Shown here piece by piece: positions 1-11,270 of a stretch of 64,000 nucleotides of DNA. Made by a program: the position numbers and the translations under genes. This DNA comes from Hamiltosporidium tvaerminnensis. Its lineage: Eukaryota > Microsporidia > Dubosqiidae. Position 1 is the first letter of the stretch. Each line of letters begins with the position of its first letter. The stretch spans positions 868,001 to 932,000 of the forward strand of contig CM061248.1 in the NCBI GenBank assembly GCA_022605425.2, written 5' to 3'. A model generated the notes under the pieces. The model did no database searches and had not been told where the DNA came from. It saw only the letters and a program-made list of their open reading frames with translations.

Positions 1-3000
1 TTTTTTCTTCGATAATATTTATAAGTTTTGTAGAGTTGATTTAGGCAGAAATGTAATAATTGATATTTAGTATTTCTTGTGAAAAAAACCATATCAGTCT
101 ATATGCAAAAAAGAAATCAGATGATCTTCTGGTGTTACAATATTCAAACATAACTAGTTTAAGAATTTTGAAAAGATGAGTTCAAATGGTTTTTAAATGT
201 GTGAAATATTGCATAGAAGAGAATACTATCACTGTTTGCTTTTGTTGATAAAGTGTGAGGCTTCTATATATAACTCCCTAAATTTTCGGTTGGTTACAGT
301 TGAAAAAATTATCTAAATAAGTGTTATACTTCCTTCTATAACAATATCATGATATTCAGAATTTAAGACAATCTCTCGTTTTTACGGTTTTAGATTATTT
401 TAACAAATATTAGAAAGAAGGCTCCTTTAACTAGCTTATAATTTTTTCTTGATATTGCTTTTACTATTTGGTTTTTAACCAGGGGTACGGGAAAGTATTT
501 TTTGAAGGTGCGAAATTTCCCCGTCAAAAGCCTAATATCGGACACAAATTATGATTCTCTGTTTTTTACGACAAAATACAAATATTTCGGGACATGAGAA
601 TAAGGTAAAGAAATATGTACATGTAGGTTTTCTTTGATATGCTTAATAACACAACACACACAGACAATCGTTCTCATTGTTATTCTGATGCATATTAGCC
701 CAATACATTGACTTATTCCAAGACGAAGATCTCATTTTTTTCTCATTGTCTGTGTCTAAAAATGCGGGTCTTGGGAATTTAGATGAGAGTCCTCTTTATA
801 AAGAATACGTTTAAACATTTATACATTTGATTTTTAACACTATTGGCCGATTATACATTCTTAATTGATCAATGACATACGCCGAAAGGATATGTTGGCC
901 TTAAAACATAGGTAATTTTCTCATTAATTGTAAACATATTTTTTTTTTAAAATTATAGAATTTTTGTCTTGAAACAGTTTAATTGATCATTTTGGATCAT
1001 CTATCTCAAAAACTGGTTTGCAACGAAATTTATGCTAATCATGTATTCACTTGTAAACAGAAAAAGAATAGTACGAAACTACTCATGCATTTTATGTTCC
1101 AAGATATTTTAAAGACCTAATACAAAACTATCAAAGTTATTAGAGATTTCAACGTTCTATATGGTAATATATGTACGAAAACATGAACATCTTGAAGTAA
1201 AAAACTTCGTTTTGGTTCCGGAGGTATCATTCAAAAATCGATCGGGTCTACAATCTAAACCCCGCTGTTAGAATAATCTTATCGCGTGACATAAATGTCT
1301 GCAGGTAAAAAAATATCCCCGAAATCGCTTGAGGAATTTTAAACCGTGCAAATTATACAACTTAAACATTAAAAATCAAGCAAATAATACACACTAGCAG
1401 ATTTTGTTCCCGAATGATTTAATTCCTTCGCGAGTTTAAGATCTCTGTACCAATAGATTTCTGCTGATAATATAAGACATAAAAGTAATCATTAAAAATA
1501 ATATACGATTTAAATTGTAAACTGATGTTGTTAGATTTCAGCCGGCCGATGGTATTTGTATGATATGTAAGAGAAGTAGAAATTATTGAAGAATTGCTAG
1601 TTTACGAGCAAATGAAGTTCACTCCGAGAGTAATTGATGTTTTCAACCACATCAAAGCTTTTTTTTACATTTCCATTATTATTGAACTTAATTATCTCAA
1701 TTTGCACGAATGGAGTTTAGCAATTTTATGCAAAAGTGCTGAATTTACAAACATGATGAGCATAATTACTGCATTTTACATCACATTCACTTGCGTGTAA
1801 AACTTCGCCAGAAACGTTAAAATATCATCTCATTTTTTGTCATTTTCATCTAAATAATAGCCGTGGAAAAGCTTCACTTCATTGCATTTTTCGTTTCCCA
1901 TGTGAAGAAATCGTTGCTAGTCATACCGTGCTTCCTTATTCTATCTAAGTAGGATCTTCCTTTTAAGTCCGTATGTCTTGCTGGTTTTTTAAATTACGAG
2001 AAGAGATCATTCACATGCCAAATAGTTTAAACTGCGATTTAGCGAAGGATTTTGAGAGTATAGATGTAATGCGGAGGCTAGCTTACTTAGCGAAATTATA
2101 CATTCACATGAATTAATTGAAGATATTAATCGAAGGATTATGTACAAAAATAATTATAGCTAGTAAGATTTTATCTTCATTTATTATAAAATAGAAATTT
2201 TGATGCATCAATGAAGGTGGGAATTTGTAGCCTACCTTTTATTGATTCAATTGATGAAAAATTAAAAATCCACCTATATACAACATTTCATTGCATTTGA
2301 AATTATAAATCGAAGCATTCATTTGATATTTTTTACGGAAATATTGCTAAAACTCAAAAATAGATACTGAATCCACTTCTTTCTAACTCGAATTGCATGG
2401 ATGATAGTAATTTTTAAAAAGACAACCTTATAAACATGCAGGACAGATGACATATTCAAATATAATTCGAAAAATTAGAATTACAGCAATATTGACTTAC
2501 ATAGTTAGAAAGTTATCTACTGTTGGCAATAGATGCATTAAAGTTAATCTAACATTTTCTATTACTTACTTTGTGCTATAGAGTTTTCTTCACTTTTACA
2601 GATAAAAACCCAAGTAATATCGCTTAAATACAACAAATAATTTAAACGCGCCTTTTTCAGAAAGAAACTCGCCTTAAATATTATAATAAACAAGCAAAAA
2701 CAGTCTAGGCAGTAAAAAAATATAATATTGTCTCGTATTTCATATATAACATGTAATTTTTTTTTGAATACTCAGCAAATTTGCAGAAAATGTATTTTTT
2801 GTTTTAACTCCAAAAAATTCGATACACTTTTCAATTAAGATTCGATGACATATTTTCAGATTCATAGGGTGCAGTTCAGTTAAAGGTTCAAGAAACACAG
2901 GAGTGGGGTAATATAGACGGATATTGGTCGTTTTGGAAAAACCCGATGGCAGTTTCAGACCGTCAGTATTGTAGAACTACGGATTAACACTAGACAGCGC

Positions 3001-4860
3001 ACTTCCTCGGCTATTTAAAAGGTTTTATACTCTTTTGGTAAAATATTTGGAATTAATGTATTATAAAATATACAAATTGTGTTAAAAAAGATCATATATC
3101 TATATTGAACCAATCACTTAGTTAATGTCATGAGAAAAATATATCAGATGCTACTTTTTTAAAAATATAGCGATATTTATCACACAAATCTATACATTCA
3201 CAAATTTATACTTTGCCTTCCTTTCATTCATAAAGGAGTACTATAATTAAATTTCTTATTTTAGAATCTTATTTTTACAGGAAGAATCATATTCTACTTG
3301 GAAAACGAGCTCTTTGCCTCAAAATTTTCAATTGCCATAACTTCAAGAACATAAACTATATTTACTTATATATACGGAAGACTGCTGGAAGAGAGTTTTT
3401 TGTGTGTTTTTAAGGCAGAATTACATAAAATGCCAAGACCTTTCTAAGAAAAGAAGAATAAAGAACGTTTGGTAAAATAACTAAATACAAAAATTTTACG
3501 CTTCATTTGTATAACGTAACTAAAATAGAAAACTGATTTTAGACATGAAAAAATAGTCAGATATAGAAAAAGAAAATGCATTTTTTTAAATCGCAGAGGA
3601 ATCATTTTGAAGTCAAACCCATTTAATTCATAGCTTGAATCTAACTCAGATACAAAAAATAAACAAAATTTTATCATATTGAAGCTAAAATTGCGGTTTC
3701 AAGCTCGATTTTAAACTTAAAAAACTTTGAATATTTACCTATGTGATTAACTCATGTATAAAATGCAAAAAAACCTGTTGGGTTGTATACAGCCTGCATA
3801 TCAACATTTCTACTTTATTCTAGCCTTATATTACATATTTATCATTACATTCATATAAATTATTTTCATATTCTAGAACACACCCTCTTAATTATCTTTC
3901 GTTCTACTAAATTTCACTTATGAACAATCGTAAAACAACATAGATCATTATAACTCTAAACTATATTAAACCTCAAAAAATTTTTTAATTAAACTTTTTT
4001 TAAAAAAACAAGATTTCGATGAGAAAATCAATCGTTTTGCATCAAGAAAAGCTTTTAATCGAATAAAAAATTGTAATATTGAGGTTTATAAGCGAATTAT
4101 AAGAGAATTAAATAAAAAAGAATGTAAAGAAATCCAAAGATAAAATATTCAGATAAATTAGATTCGATAATTCACAACCACATAACATGCATTTTTCTTT
4201 AATTTTCCCAACAATATTTTTCTCTCTGATTTTTATACTTTTCCTTTATATATGACACATTCTCTATATTCTAAAGATAATATATGAATATTTAAAAAAC
4301 GAATCCTAAGTTACTCAAATAAACCTTAAGGCTTTACCTGAAAATATGTCTTTAGCTTAATTTAATAATTTCACAATGCTGTATATTAAGAAACAACTGT
4401 TCGAAATAAAATAACAATTTATATACACATACAACGAATATATATAATATTAGACTCAAGTCTTAAATTATAGAAATAAATATTCAAACATCCCTAATAC
4501 AGAAAAATCTTTAGAGTCTAAGCCAGCGGTCCATATAACCGCTTTTTTTTTATTTTTGAAGCTAAGATGACATAATAAAATACGAAAATTATATCAGTCA
4601 TAGTTAAAATATTAAAAAACTTAAACTTGATTTATAAATCTAATTACACACAAATTTAAACCACATTATTAATATAATAAATCTTCTTTTTAACCTTTCC
4701 AACTAAAGAAATAAAATAAAATACTTTACTGATACAAATTACTTTCAATAACTAAAAACTAATTATAAATTCTCATATTAATCTTAAATATAAACTTAAT
4801 TTTACAATCTAAGAGAGGAAAAAACGTTCAAATTAAAAGAACTTTACTTAGTAAAATTAA
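1..4860. other. Gene-free AT-rich tract
   Basis: Only short open frames under 80 codons are present, with no motif, signal peptide or paralogue elsewhere in the window. No tRNA-like box A/B pair or longer repeat was seen. I see nothing functional here. Confidence 0.6.
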
Positions 4861-5029
4861 ACCAATCATTTTATATTGGTTTATTATAGAAAAAAAATAT
4901 TTTTTATTCATTTTAAAAATAAATTTATTAAAACTTCTTATAAATCATCTATTATACTTTATTTACCTAAAATATATCTTATATTCCCTATAAAACTCTA
5001 TGCTATCATATTATGTAACCTATTCAGAT

Positions 5030-5288
5030 ATCATGCATTTAACTATCTTCATACCCTAATATTATAATATCTATACTATCTTAATACCCTAAATATTCTA
5101 ATCCCTAATATTCATAGATCCTAATATCTTAGTATTATAATATCTATACTATCTTAATACCCTAAATGTTTTAATATCTATACTATCTTATTAGTATTGT
5201 TATACTATCTCAATATTCTAATATCTATATTATCTTAATATCTGACTACTCTCATATACTACCCCTCCACATCTATCCTAATCCCTCC
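5030..5288. repeat. Degenerate low-complexity repeat downstream of the WD40 gene
   Basis: A block beginning ATTATAATATCTATACTATC is present at 5061 and again at 5133, a 72-bp offset, with further loose copies of CTATCTTAATACCCTAA around it. It lies just 3' of the WD40 gene on that gene's strand and may overlap its transcript end. It is probably a slippage-derived repeat; no coding potential is seen. Confidence 0.6.
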
Positions 5289-5696
5289 TCATATATCCTC
5301 ATCTCTTATATTAATATCTATATTTTCTATACCAGTCCCAAACAATATCACCTTAATAACTTCTTCTCCACATTCACTCTCTTTATACCCATACATTCTA
5401 CAAACACTATCACTATACCACTTAATCTGCTTCACAAAACTTAAATCCTCTATTCTCCATACTCTTACATACCTATCACTTCCTACACTAAGAATATATT
5501 TATCTACTGTATAAACACATAGTACTCTACCACTATGTGCTATATATTTTAGATTATAACTTATTATCTTATCTGTCTCATCTAAAACATTAATATTACT
5601 AATATCTTTACTATCTATAGTATTATTAGTATCTTTAGTATCTTTAGTAGTATTATTATTATTAGCATTTTTACATATCTTTAGTATTATTATCAA
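5289..5696 (-). CDS. WD40 gene piece 6: C-terminal blade
   Basis: The frame opens in an Asn/Thr/Asp linker, then AHSGRVLCVYTVDKYILSVG and SDRYVRVWRIEDLSF give a textbook WD repeat ending. It finishes with VILFGTGIENIDI, resembling the WDR6 C-terminus (a G-x-G-x-E-hydrophobic motif in the last strand). The stop at 5289 is taken as the real end of the protein. Confidence 0.6.
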   Translation of the reverse strand: MIIILKICKNANNNNTTKDTKDTNNTIDSKDISNINVLDETDKIISYNLKYIAHSGRVLCVYTVDKYILSVGSDRYVRVWRIEDLSFVKQIKWYSDSVCRMYGYKESECGEEVIKVILFGTGIENIDINIRDEDI

Positions 5697-5937
5697 TATC
5701 TTTGTAATTACTATTACTATTATTAATATCTCTATTACTTATACCTTTGTTACTACAATAATCTTCATTACTATTACCTTTACTATAAGTAATGGCTATT
5801 GTATGGTCATCAGAACACGTGACTATCATATTCTTATATATATTTATTCCTAATACAGCAGTATTATGTAATTTATAAGTATATATACCTATAAAAGGTA
5901 AATTAACGGTATTATTATTAGATAGATTGATTAACAC
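5671..5937 (-). CDS. WD40 gene piece 5: penultimate blade
   Basis: An 88-codon frame, GTG at its edge. It carries a clear WD blade, YKLHNTAVLGINIYKNMIVT followed by CSDDHTIAITYSKG, then a Ser/Asn/Asp repeat. It overlaps its neighbours by 20-26 bases on both sides, as expected when one base separates each pair of frames. Confidence 0.55.
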   Translation of the reverse strand: MLINLSNNNTVNLPFIGIYTYKLHNTAVLGINIYKNMIVTCSDDHTIAITYSKGNSNEDYCSNKGISNRDINNSNSNYKDIDNNTKDM

Positions 5938-6883
5938 CTCTTAATGTGCTATTATTTCTACAAAATATATCTCTATCATTAACACCCTTATAATCATTAG
6001 ATAGATTGTTAACACCTCTTAATGACTCATTATTTCTAATAAATATATCTCTATCATTAACACCCTTATAATCATTAGATATATGATTAACACCTCTTAA
6101 TGTGCTATTATTTCTACAAAATATATCTCTATCATTAATGCCCTTATAATCATTAGATAGATTGTTAACACCCTGTTGTACATCAGAATGATTGTTAACC
6201 CCCTCTAACCTACTATCCTTATTACTAACACCCTCTAACCTACTATCCTTATTACTAACACCCCCTTCATTACCCTTATTACTAACACCCTCCAAAATAT
6301 CTATATAAATAACACCCCCATCACTACATCCCAAAATAACCCTACACTCCATACCATTAAAAACAACACCGCTACTTGTTACATACTTATAAATATTATA
6401 ACCCTTTATTACAATAAACCCCTTATAATTATAACTTAACAGGTATAATATACCATTTGAACTTACTACTATAAGATAAAAGGTGTTATTTATATATTTA
6501 CATATCTCTATAAATAACACCCTGTTATTTATATGTATATAATTGTTTATAAATAAAACCCTGTTATTTATTAAAGATAAGCTATATAACATATTCTTCT
6601 TAACACTAACAAATAACACCCAATTATCTTTAATATTAGAATGTGTGTTGTTAATGTTGGTAGTGTTATATAATTTGTTGTTATATCTATTGTTATTAGT
6701 CTTATTATTAGTCTTGTTAGTATTCCTTAAACTTTTATCCCTATCCTTATCACCATCCTTAATATCAACATCCTCACTATACTCACTATTACCACCTTTA
6801 CTATCCCTTCCTGTGTTATAACACTTTATATCTGTTACTGTATCTAATAGCTTATACTTAGTAATAACACCCTTGTTATACAT
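5918..6883 (-). CDS. WD40 gene piece 4: blades plus KGVNDRD repeat
   Basis: The frame matches piece 3 and is actually open upstream to about 7034, adding a blade HINTPYLYGYITCYIY... DILITGTDNGLLVMYNKG. It continues with YKLLDTVTDIKCYN and VIYIDILEGV blades, then ends in three copies of a 26-residue repeat containing GVNDRDIF and NNSTLRGV. The frame is lost at about 5930 by one base within the last copy. Confidence 0.6.
   Translation of the reverse strand: MYNKGVITKYKLLDTVTDIKCYNTGRDSKGGNSEYSEDVDIKDGDKDRDKSLRNTNKTNNKTNNNRYNNKLYNTTNINNTHSNIKDNWVLFVSVKKNMLYSLSLINNRVLFINNYIHINNRVLFIEICKYINNTFYLIVVSSNGILYLLSYNYKGFIVIKGYNIYKYVTSSGVVFNGMECRVILGCSDGGVIYIDILEGVSNKGNEGGVSNKDSRLEGVSNKDSRLEGVNNHSDVQQGVNNLSNDYKGINDRDIFCRNNSTLRGVNHISNDYKGVNDRDIFIRNNESLRGVNNLSNDYKGVNDRDIFCRNNSTLRGVNQSI
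5942..6180 (-). repeat. 78-bp tandem repeat, 3+ copies
   Basis: CTCTATCATT recurs at 5971, 6049 and 6127, a strict 78-bp (26-codon) period. It encodes the KGVNDRDIF...LRGVN unit of the WD40 gene. Copies are nearly identical, so expansion is recent. Confidence 0.9.
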
Positions 6884-7029
6884 AACAAGTAATCCATTAT
6901 CTGTACCTGTTATTAATATATCTTTATTTATATAAATATAACAGGTTATATATCCATAGAGATAAGGGGTGTTAATATGAGAAATGTAGATATAATGGGT
7001 TAGTTGGGATGTGTTGTTTATAAGGTACT

Positions 7030-7270
7030 GTTGTTAAAGGGGTGTAAGGTATTAGTATTGGTATTAAGAGGGTGTAAGGTATTAGTATTGGTATTAAGAG
7101 GGTGTAAGGTATTAGTACTGTTATTAAGAGGGTGTAAGGTATTAGTACTCATATTAAGAGGGTGTAAGGTATTAGTACTCATATTAAGAGGGTGTAAGGT
7201 ATTAGTACTGGTATTAAGAGGGTGTAAGGTATTAGTACTCTTATTAAGAGGGTGTAAGGTATTAGTAATA
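7030..7270. repeat. 30-bp tandem repeat, 8 copies, in a shifted frame
   Basis: TTAAGAGGGTGTAAGGTATT recurs every 30 bases about eight times. On the WD40 strand it encodes NTNTLHPLNT in the frame entered after the extra base at 7372. Both edges of the block (7372 and about 7030) carry frame shifts that compensate each other, so the block is the only part of this section read out of the main frame. Confidence 0.9.
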
Positions 7271-7360
7271 TTACTAACACCCTGTTGTTTACTACTACTG
7301 TTATTAACACCCCTTTGCTTACTACTGCTGTTAGCACCCTTTAATATATCAGTACTGTTA

Positions 7361-10300
7361 CTAACACCCTCTTAATATATCCCTACTGTTACTAATACCC
7401 TCTGATATATCCCTGCTATTACTAACACCCTCTAACATATCTCTATCCTTATAATTACTATCAATCTCTACTAACGTATATATATTATTATTAACACCAT
7501 ACTTAATAGATAACAGGGTGTTATTATTACCTTTAATATAATAAAGGGTGTTATTTATTACTTTATATGTTTTAGGGTTATATCCTATATAAATATAATA
7601 TTCTCTTGTTAAATCTGTTATATAGAAATAACACCTATTAAATCCATATACATATATTTTGTTGTTATTTATATATATACCTTCTAAAGGGGTGTTATTT
7701 ACATACATGTAAATAAAGGGTAGAGTATTAATATTGTTGTAAGGGGTGTTAATAAGAGTGTGTTGAGGGGTGTTATTAAGGGTACTTTTAAGATTCTTAT
7801 AAGTAGTGTTATAATTAGTCTTATGATTAACACCCTGTTGTTTAATACTACTGTTACTAACACCCTGTTGCTTACTACTATTGTTACTAACACCTTCTAA
7901 CATATGCTTATGATTAACACCCTGTTGTTTAATACTACTGTTACTAACCCCCTGTTGTTTACTACTATTGTTACTAACACCTTCTAACATATGCTTATGA
8001 TTAACACCCTGTTGTTTAATACTACTAATACTAACCCCCTGTTGTTTACTACTATTGTTACTAACACCTTCTAACATATGCTTATGATTAACACCCTGTT
8101 GCTTACTAGTACTAATACTAACACCCTGTTGTTTACTACTATTGTTACTAACACCTTCTAACATATGCTTATGATTAACACCCTGTTGTTTAATACTACT
8201 AATACTAACCCCCTGTTGTTTACTACTATTGTTACTAACACCTTCTAACATATGCTTATGATTAACACCCTGTTGCTTACTAGTACTAATACTAACACCC
8301 TGTTGTTTACTACCTATATTACTAACACCCTCTAACATATGCTTATGATTAACACCCTGTTGCTTACTAGTACTAATACTAACACCCTGTTGTTTACTAC
8401 CTATATTACTAACACCCTCTATACTACCAATATCATTAACACCCTCTAATATATCCCCACTGTTACTAACACCCTCTATACTCCTTATATCATTAACACC
8501 CTGTTGCTTACTACCAATATGTTTAACACCCTCTAATATATCTCTACTATTACTAACACCCCCCATACTCCCTATATTACTATACCTATATATTTCCTTG
8601 TTATTTATATAATATAAATAACCATCTCTACTTGTTATATAAATACCTTTATTATACAGTAAAATACCTGTTAAAGCATCTTTACATACTTTAAAGGTTA
8701 AATAGTTAATAGGGTTGTTATCATGTATATTAGTACTAGTGTTTAATAAAGGAGTATGGGTGTTATCATGTATATTAGTACTAGTGTTTAATAAAGGATT
8801 ATTAGTACTGGTGTTTAATAAAGGGTTATATGTGTTATCTAACATACTATTATTAGTGTTTAATATAGAGTCATATATGTTATCTAACATACTATCACAT
8901 CCAGTTATGTGTAAGGGTGTTATTATATAACCATCTCTTGTTCCTAATATACCTTTATTAAAGGATGTTATTTTCTTATAAATTTTATATAATAAATAAC
9001 CTTTATAAACTATGTATAAGGTAAAGGGTGTTATTATATAAGTATAGTTGTTATAATAATAACGGTTAAGAATAACTGAAGTAATAAAGGGGTAAGTAGT
9101 AGGGGTGTTATCAGTAATGTCGGTTGATAAAGGGGTTTTATTGATACTTATGTTATTTAAAGGGGTATTATTATTACTGTGTCTTGGTAAAGGGGTGTTA
9201 TTACTAGGTATGTTATTTAAAGAGGTGATATCAGTAATATCAGTTGTTAAAGGGGTGTTATCACATTCCTTATCAATAACACCCTTATAATTACTACCCT
9301 CATCAATAACACTATATATGTTATTTATATAAGAAATAAGACCAGATGAACTACACATATAAAAGGTGTTATTATATATATAAGTATTAGTTATATGAGA
9401 ATAAGGTATATTAATACAAATAAAGGGTATAAGACTATGATCAGTATTAAAATTGTTATTGGCATTAGTATTGTTGTTATTATTAGTATTGTTGTTGTTA
9501 TTATTAGTATTAGTATTGGTATTATCTTTGTTATTAGTATTGTTATTATTGTTGTTATTGGTATTGTTACTATTGTTGTTATTGGTATTATCCTTATTAT
9601 TAACACCCTCTAATATATCCTTATTATTAACACCCCCTACTACCTCCCTATTACTAACACCCCCTAATATACACTTATATATATAAAGACTTCCATTTTC
9701 ATTTATACTAAATACCCTTTTAAAAGTTATAAACCCACATTTAAATATTCTACACTTTAAATTATAATATCTATATTTTAAAAGTATATTATTACCTTTT
9801 ATAATTGTAAGTAATATGCTTCTATCTTCTGAACAACTAAGAATATAAATATAGGTGTTTTGTATATTATTTATGGATTTATTTATAGTAAGATTGTTTA
9901 TGCATTTATTTAGGGTTAGGGTAGGGTTAGGAATATCTATAGTAGGATTATCTATTGTAGAACTGTTTATGCATTTATTTAGGGTTAGGGTAGGGTTAGG
10001 AATATCTATAGTAGGATTATTTATAGTAAAACTGTTTATGCATTTATTTAGGGTTAGGGTAGGGTTAGGAATATCTATAGTAGGATTATCTATAGTATTG
10101 TTGTTTATGCATTCATTTAGGGTTAGGGTAGGGTTAGTATAGATACCCTTATTATATACCTTTACCTTTAAATCATAAATAAAACCCCTATGTAATTTAT
10201 AAGGTTTATTGTTAATATAAAGAATACCTTTAAATGTACCGTATAACATATAAAGAGTATTAAATACCTTATAAATAACACCTGTTGTACATTCTAATGT

Positions 10301-10507
10301 ATCACTAGTATAAAGGGTGTTATTATCCTTAGTAGTATTATTAGTAGTATTGTTAGTGGTATTATTAGTACTAACACTGCTAACACTACTAATACTATTC
10401 CTACTATAAAGAGTGTTATTTACATACTTATAAATAACACTATTCTTATTACAAGTAGTACTACTAATATAACACATCTGTCTATATATTATATTATTCT
10501 GTAACAA
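7361..10507 (-). CDS. WD40 gene piece 3: central blades and repeat arrays
   Basis: The longest frame of the gene, 1048 codons from a TTG; the frame is open to about 10557 with no upstream ATG, so this is an internal piece. Order: WD blades with GVIYKVFNTLYMLYGTFKG, a 23-residue NPTLTLNKCIN repeat (4 copies), a blade YILSCSEDRSILL, Asn/Thr tracts, short blades (YLTFKVCKDALTGILLY), a 29-residue GVNHKHMLEGVSNNSSKQQ repeat (6 copies), then a blade with NRCYFYITDLTREYYIYIGY. It ends at TAG only because of one extra base at 7371-7372 inside a repeat unit: CCCTCTTAATATAT here against CCCTCTAATATAT in sister copies. Confidence 0.65.
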   Translation of the reverse strand: MLQNNIIYRQMCYISSTTCNKNSVIYKYVNNTLYSRNSISSVSSVSTNNTTNNTTNNTTKDNNTLYTSDTLECTTGVIYKVFNTLYMLYGTFKGILYINNKPYKLHRGFIYDLKVKVYNKGIYTNPTLTLNECINNNTIDNPTIDIPNPTLTLNKCINSFTINNPTIDIPNPTLTLNKCINSSTIDNPTIDIPNPTLTLNKCINNLTINKSINNIQNTYIYILSCSEDRSILLTIIKGNNILLKYRYYNLKCRIFKCGFITFKRVFSINENGSLYIYKCILGGVSNREVVGGVNNKDILEGVNNKDNTNNNNSNNTNNNNNNNTNNKDNTNTNTNNNNNNTNNNNNTNANNNFNTDHSLIPFICINIPYSHITNTYIYNNTFYMCSSSGLISYINNIYSVIDEGSNYKGVIDKECDNTPLTTDITDITSLNNIPSNNTPLPRHSNNNTPLNNISINKTPLSTDITDNTPTTYPFITSVILNRYYYNNYTYIITPFTLYIVYKGYLLYKIYKKITSFNKGILGTRDGYIITPLHITGCDSMLDNIYDSILNTNNSMLDNTYNPLLNTSTNNPLLNTSTNIHDNTHTPLLNTSTNIHDNNPINYLTFKVCKDALTGILLYNKGIYITSRDGYLYYINNKEIYRYSNIGSMGGVSNSRDILEGVKHIGSKQQGVNDIRSIEGVSNSGDILEGVNDIGSIEGVSNIGSKQQGVSISTSKQQGVNHKHMLEGVSNIGSKQQGVSISTSKQQGVNHKHMLEGVSNNSSKQQGVSISSIKQQGVNHKHMLEGVSNNSSKQQGVSISTSKQQGVNHKHMLEGVSNNSSKQQGVSISSIKQQGVNHKHMLEGVSNNSSKQQGVSNSSIKQQGVNHKHMLEGVSNNSSKQQGVSNSSIKQQGVNHKTNYNTTYKNLKSTLNNTPQHTLINTPYNNINTLPFIYMYVNNTPLEGIYINNNKIYVYGFNRCYFYITDLTREYYIYIGYNPKTYKVINNTLYYIKGNNNTLLSIKYGVNNNIYTLVEIDSNYKDRDMLEGVSNSRDISEGISNSRDILRGC
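7830..8415 (-). repeat. 87-bp tandem repeat, 6 copies
   Basis: CATATGCTTATGATTAACAC occurs at 7901, 7988, 8075, 8162, 8249 and 8336, exactly 87 bases apart. The unit encodes 29 residues (GVNHKHMLEGVSNNSSKQQ plus GVSISTSKQQ). Frame is kept throughout. Sub-units share the CTGTTG-TTTACTACT module, so the array is hierarchical. Confidence 0.95.
9895..10145. repeat. 69-bp tandem repeat containing telomere-like TTAGGG units, 4 copies
   Basis: GCATTTATTTAGGG recurs at 9902, 9971 and 10040, with a one-base variant at 10109, period 69. Each copy contains TTAGGG-TTAGGG-TAGGG-TTAGG on the plus strand. The minus strand encodes NPTLTLNKCIN-type units in the WD40 gene, 23 codons each. Telomere-like DNA is thus embedded in frame. 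Confidence 0.95.
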
Positions 10508-10874
10508 TATAAAGACTCTATTGTTATCCAGTATATATCTTATTACTATATATCTGTAGTACTATATCTGTAGTATTATCATCAGTATTATAACTATTAC
10601 TAATATCAGTATTATTATTACTAGTATTACTAGTATACCTTAGTATTATATACCTTATCATCAGTATTATTAGTATCTTTAATATTATATACCTTATCAT
10701 CAGGTATTATTAGTATCTTTAGTATTATATACCTTACCCTTAGTATCATATATCTTAACGTCTGTTATATATGTAGGTAGTTTGTCTGTAAGTAACATAT
10801 AAATATTAAAATATTTATTTTCTTTTATTTTTTCTATTTTAGATGTAAAAATGATGTGTTTTTTCTTATATTTT

Positions 10875-11270
10875 TTACTGTAAAAAATTTGTATTTATGC
10901 GAGTATTTAGGGTTAGGGTAGGGTTAGGGTAGGGGGTGGTATTAGTAGTATTGGGGTTATTATTTGTATTGTTAGCTCTATTACTAGTGATATTGTTAGC
11001 TCTATTATCATTACCAATATTATTATCTTTATTATAGGAATTATCTCTATTGAAGGAATTATCTTTATTACATATCCTATATCTATTATCTTTACTACAG
11101 ATATTATCTCTATTGGATTTACTAAAGTTATTATATTTATTACAGATATTATATTTATTATCTTTATTACAGTATATTATCTTTACTAAGGTTATTATAT
11201 TTATTACAGATATTATATTTATTACAGATCCTATATCTATTATATTTACTATCTTTATCTTCTTTTCCAT
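10875..11270 (-). CDS. WD40 gene piece 2: low-complexity linker
   Basis: The shifted frame carries NKDN/YNICNK/SNRDN low-complexity repeats and ends in NPTLTLN encoded by telomere-like CCCTAA units. The frame fails at a T6 run (plus strand A6) near 10885. In the next frame over, codons downstream of that run read KKHIIFTSKIEK and then LPTYITDVKIYD, an open WD-like stretch down to about 10704. There an extra base in one copy of a KVYNTKDTNNTDD repeat (CAGGTATT against CAGTATT elsewhere) breaks it again. Confidence 0.5.
   Translation of the reverse strand: MEKKIKIVNIIDIGSVINIISVINIITLVKIIYCNKDNKYNICNKYNNFSKSNRDNICSKDNRYRICNKDNSFNRDNSYNKDNNIGNDNRANNITSNRANNTNNNPNTTNTTPYPNPTLTLNTRINTNFLQ
10905..10937. 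repeat. Second telomere-like TTAGGG/TAGGG block
   Basis: A fifth block, TTAGGG-TTAGGG-TAGGG-TTAGGG-TAGGGG, lies 0.8 kb from the 69-bp array, also inside the WD40 gene, encoding PYPNPTLTLN on the minus strand. Confidence 0.85.

Noticed and set aside
7004-7375. 123-codon plus-strand frame through the 30-bp array
   Set aside because: Pure repeat read opposite to the WD40 gene, from a TTG; shadow of the array.
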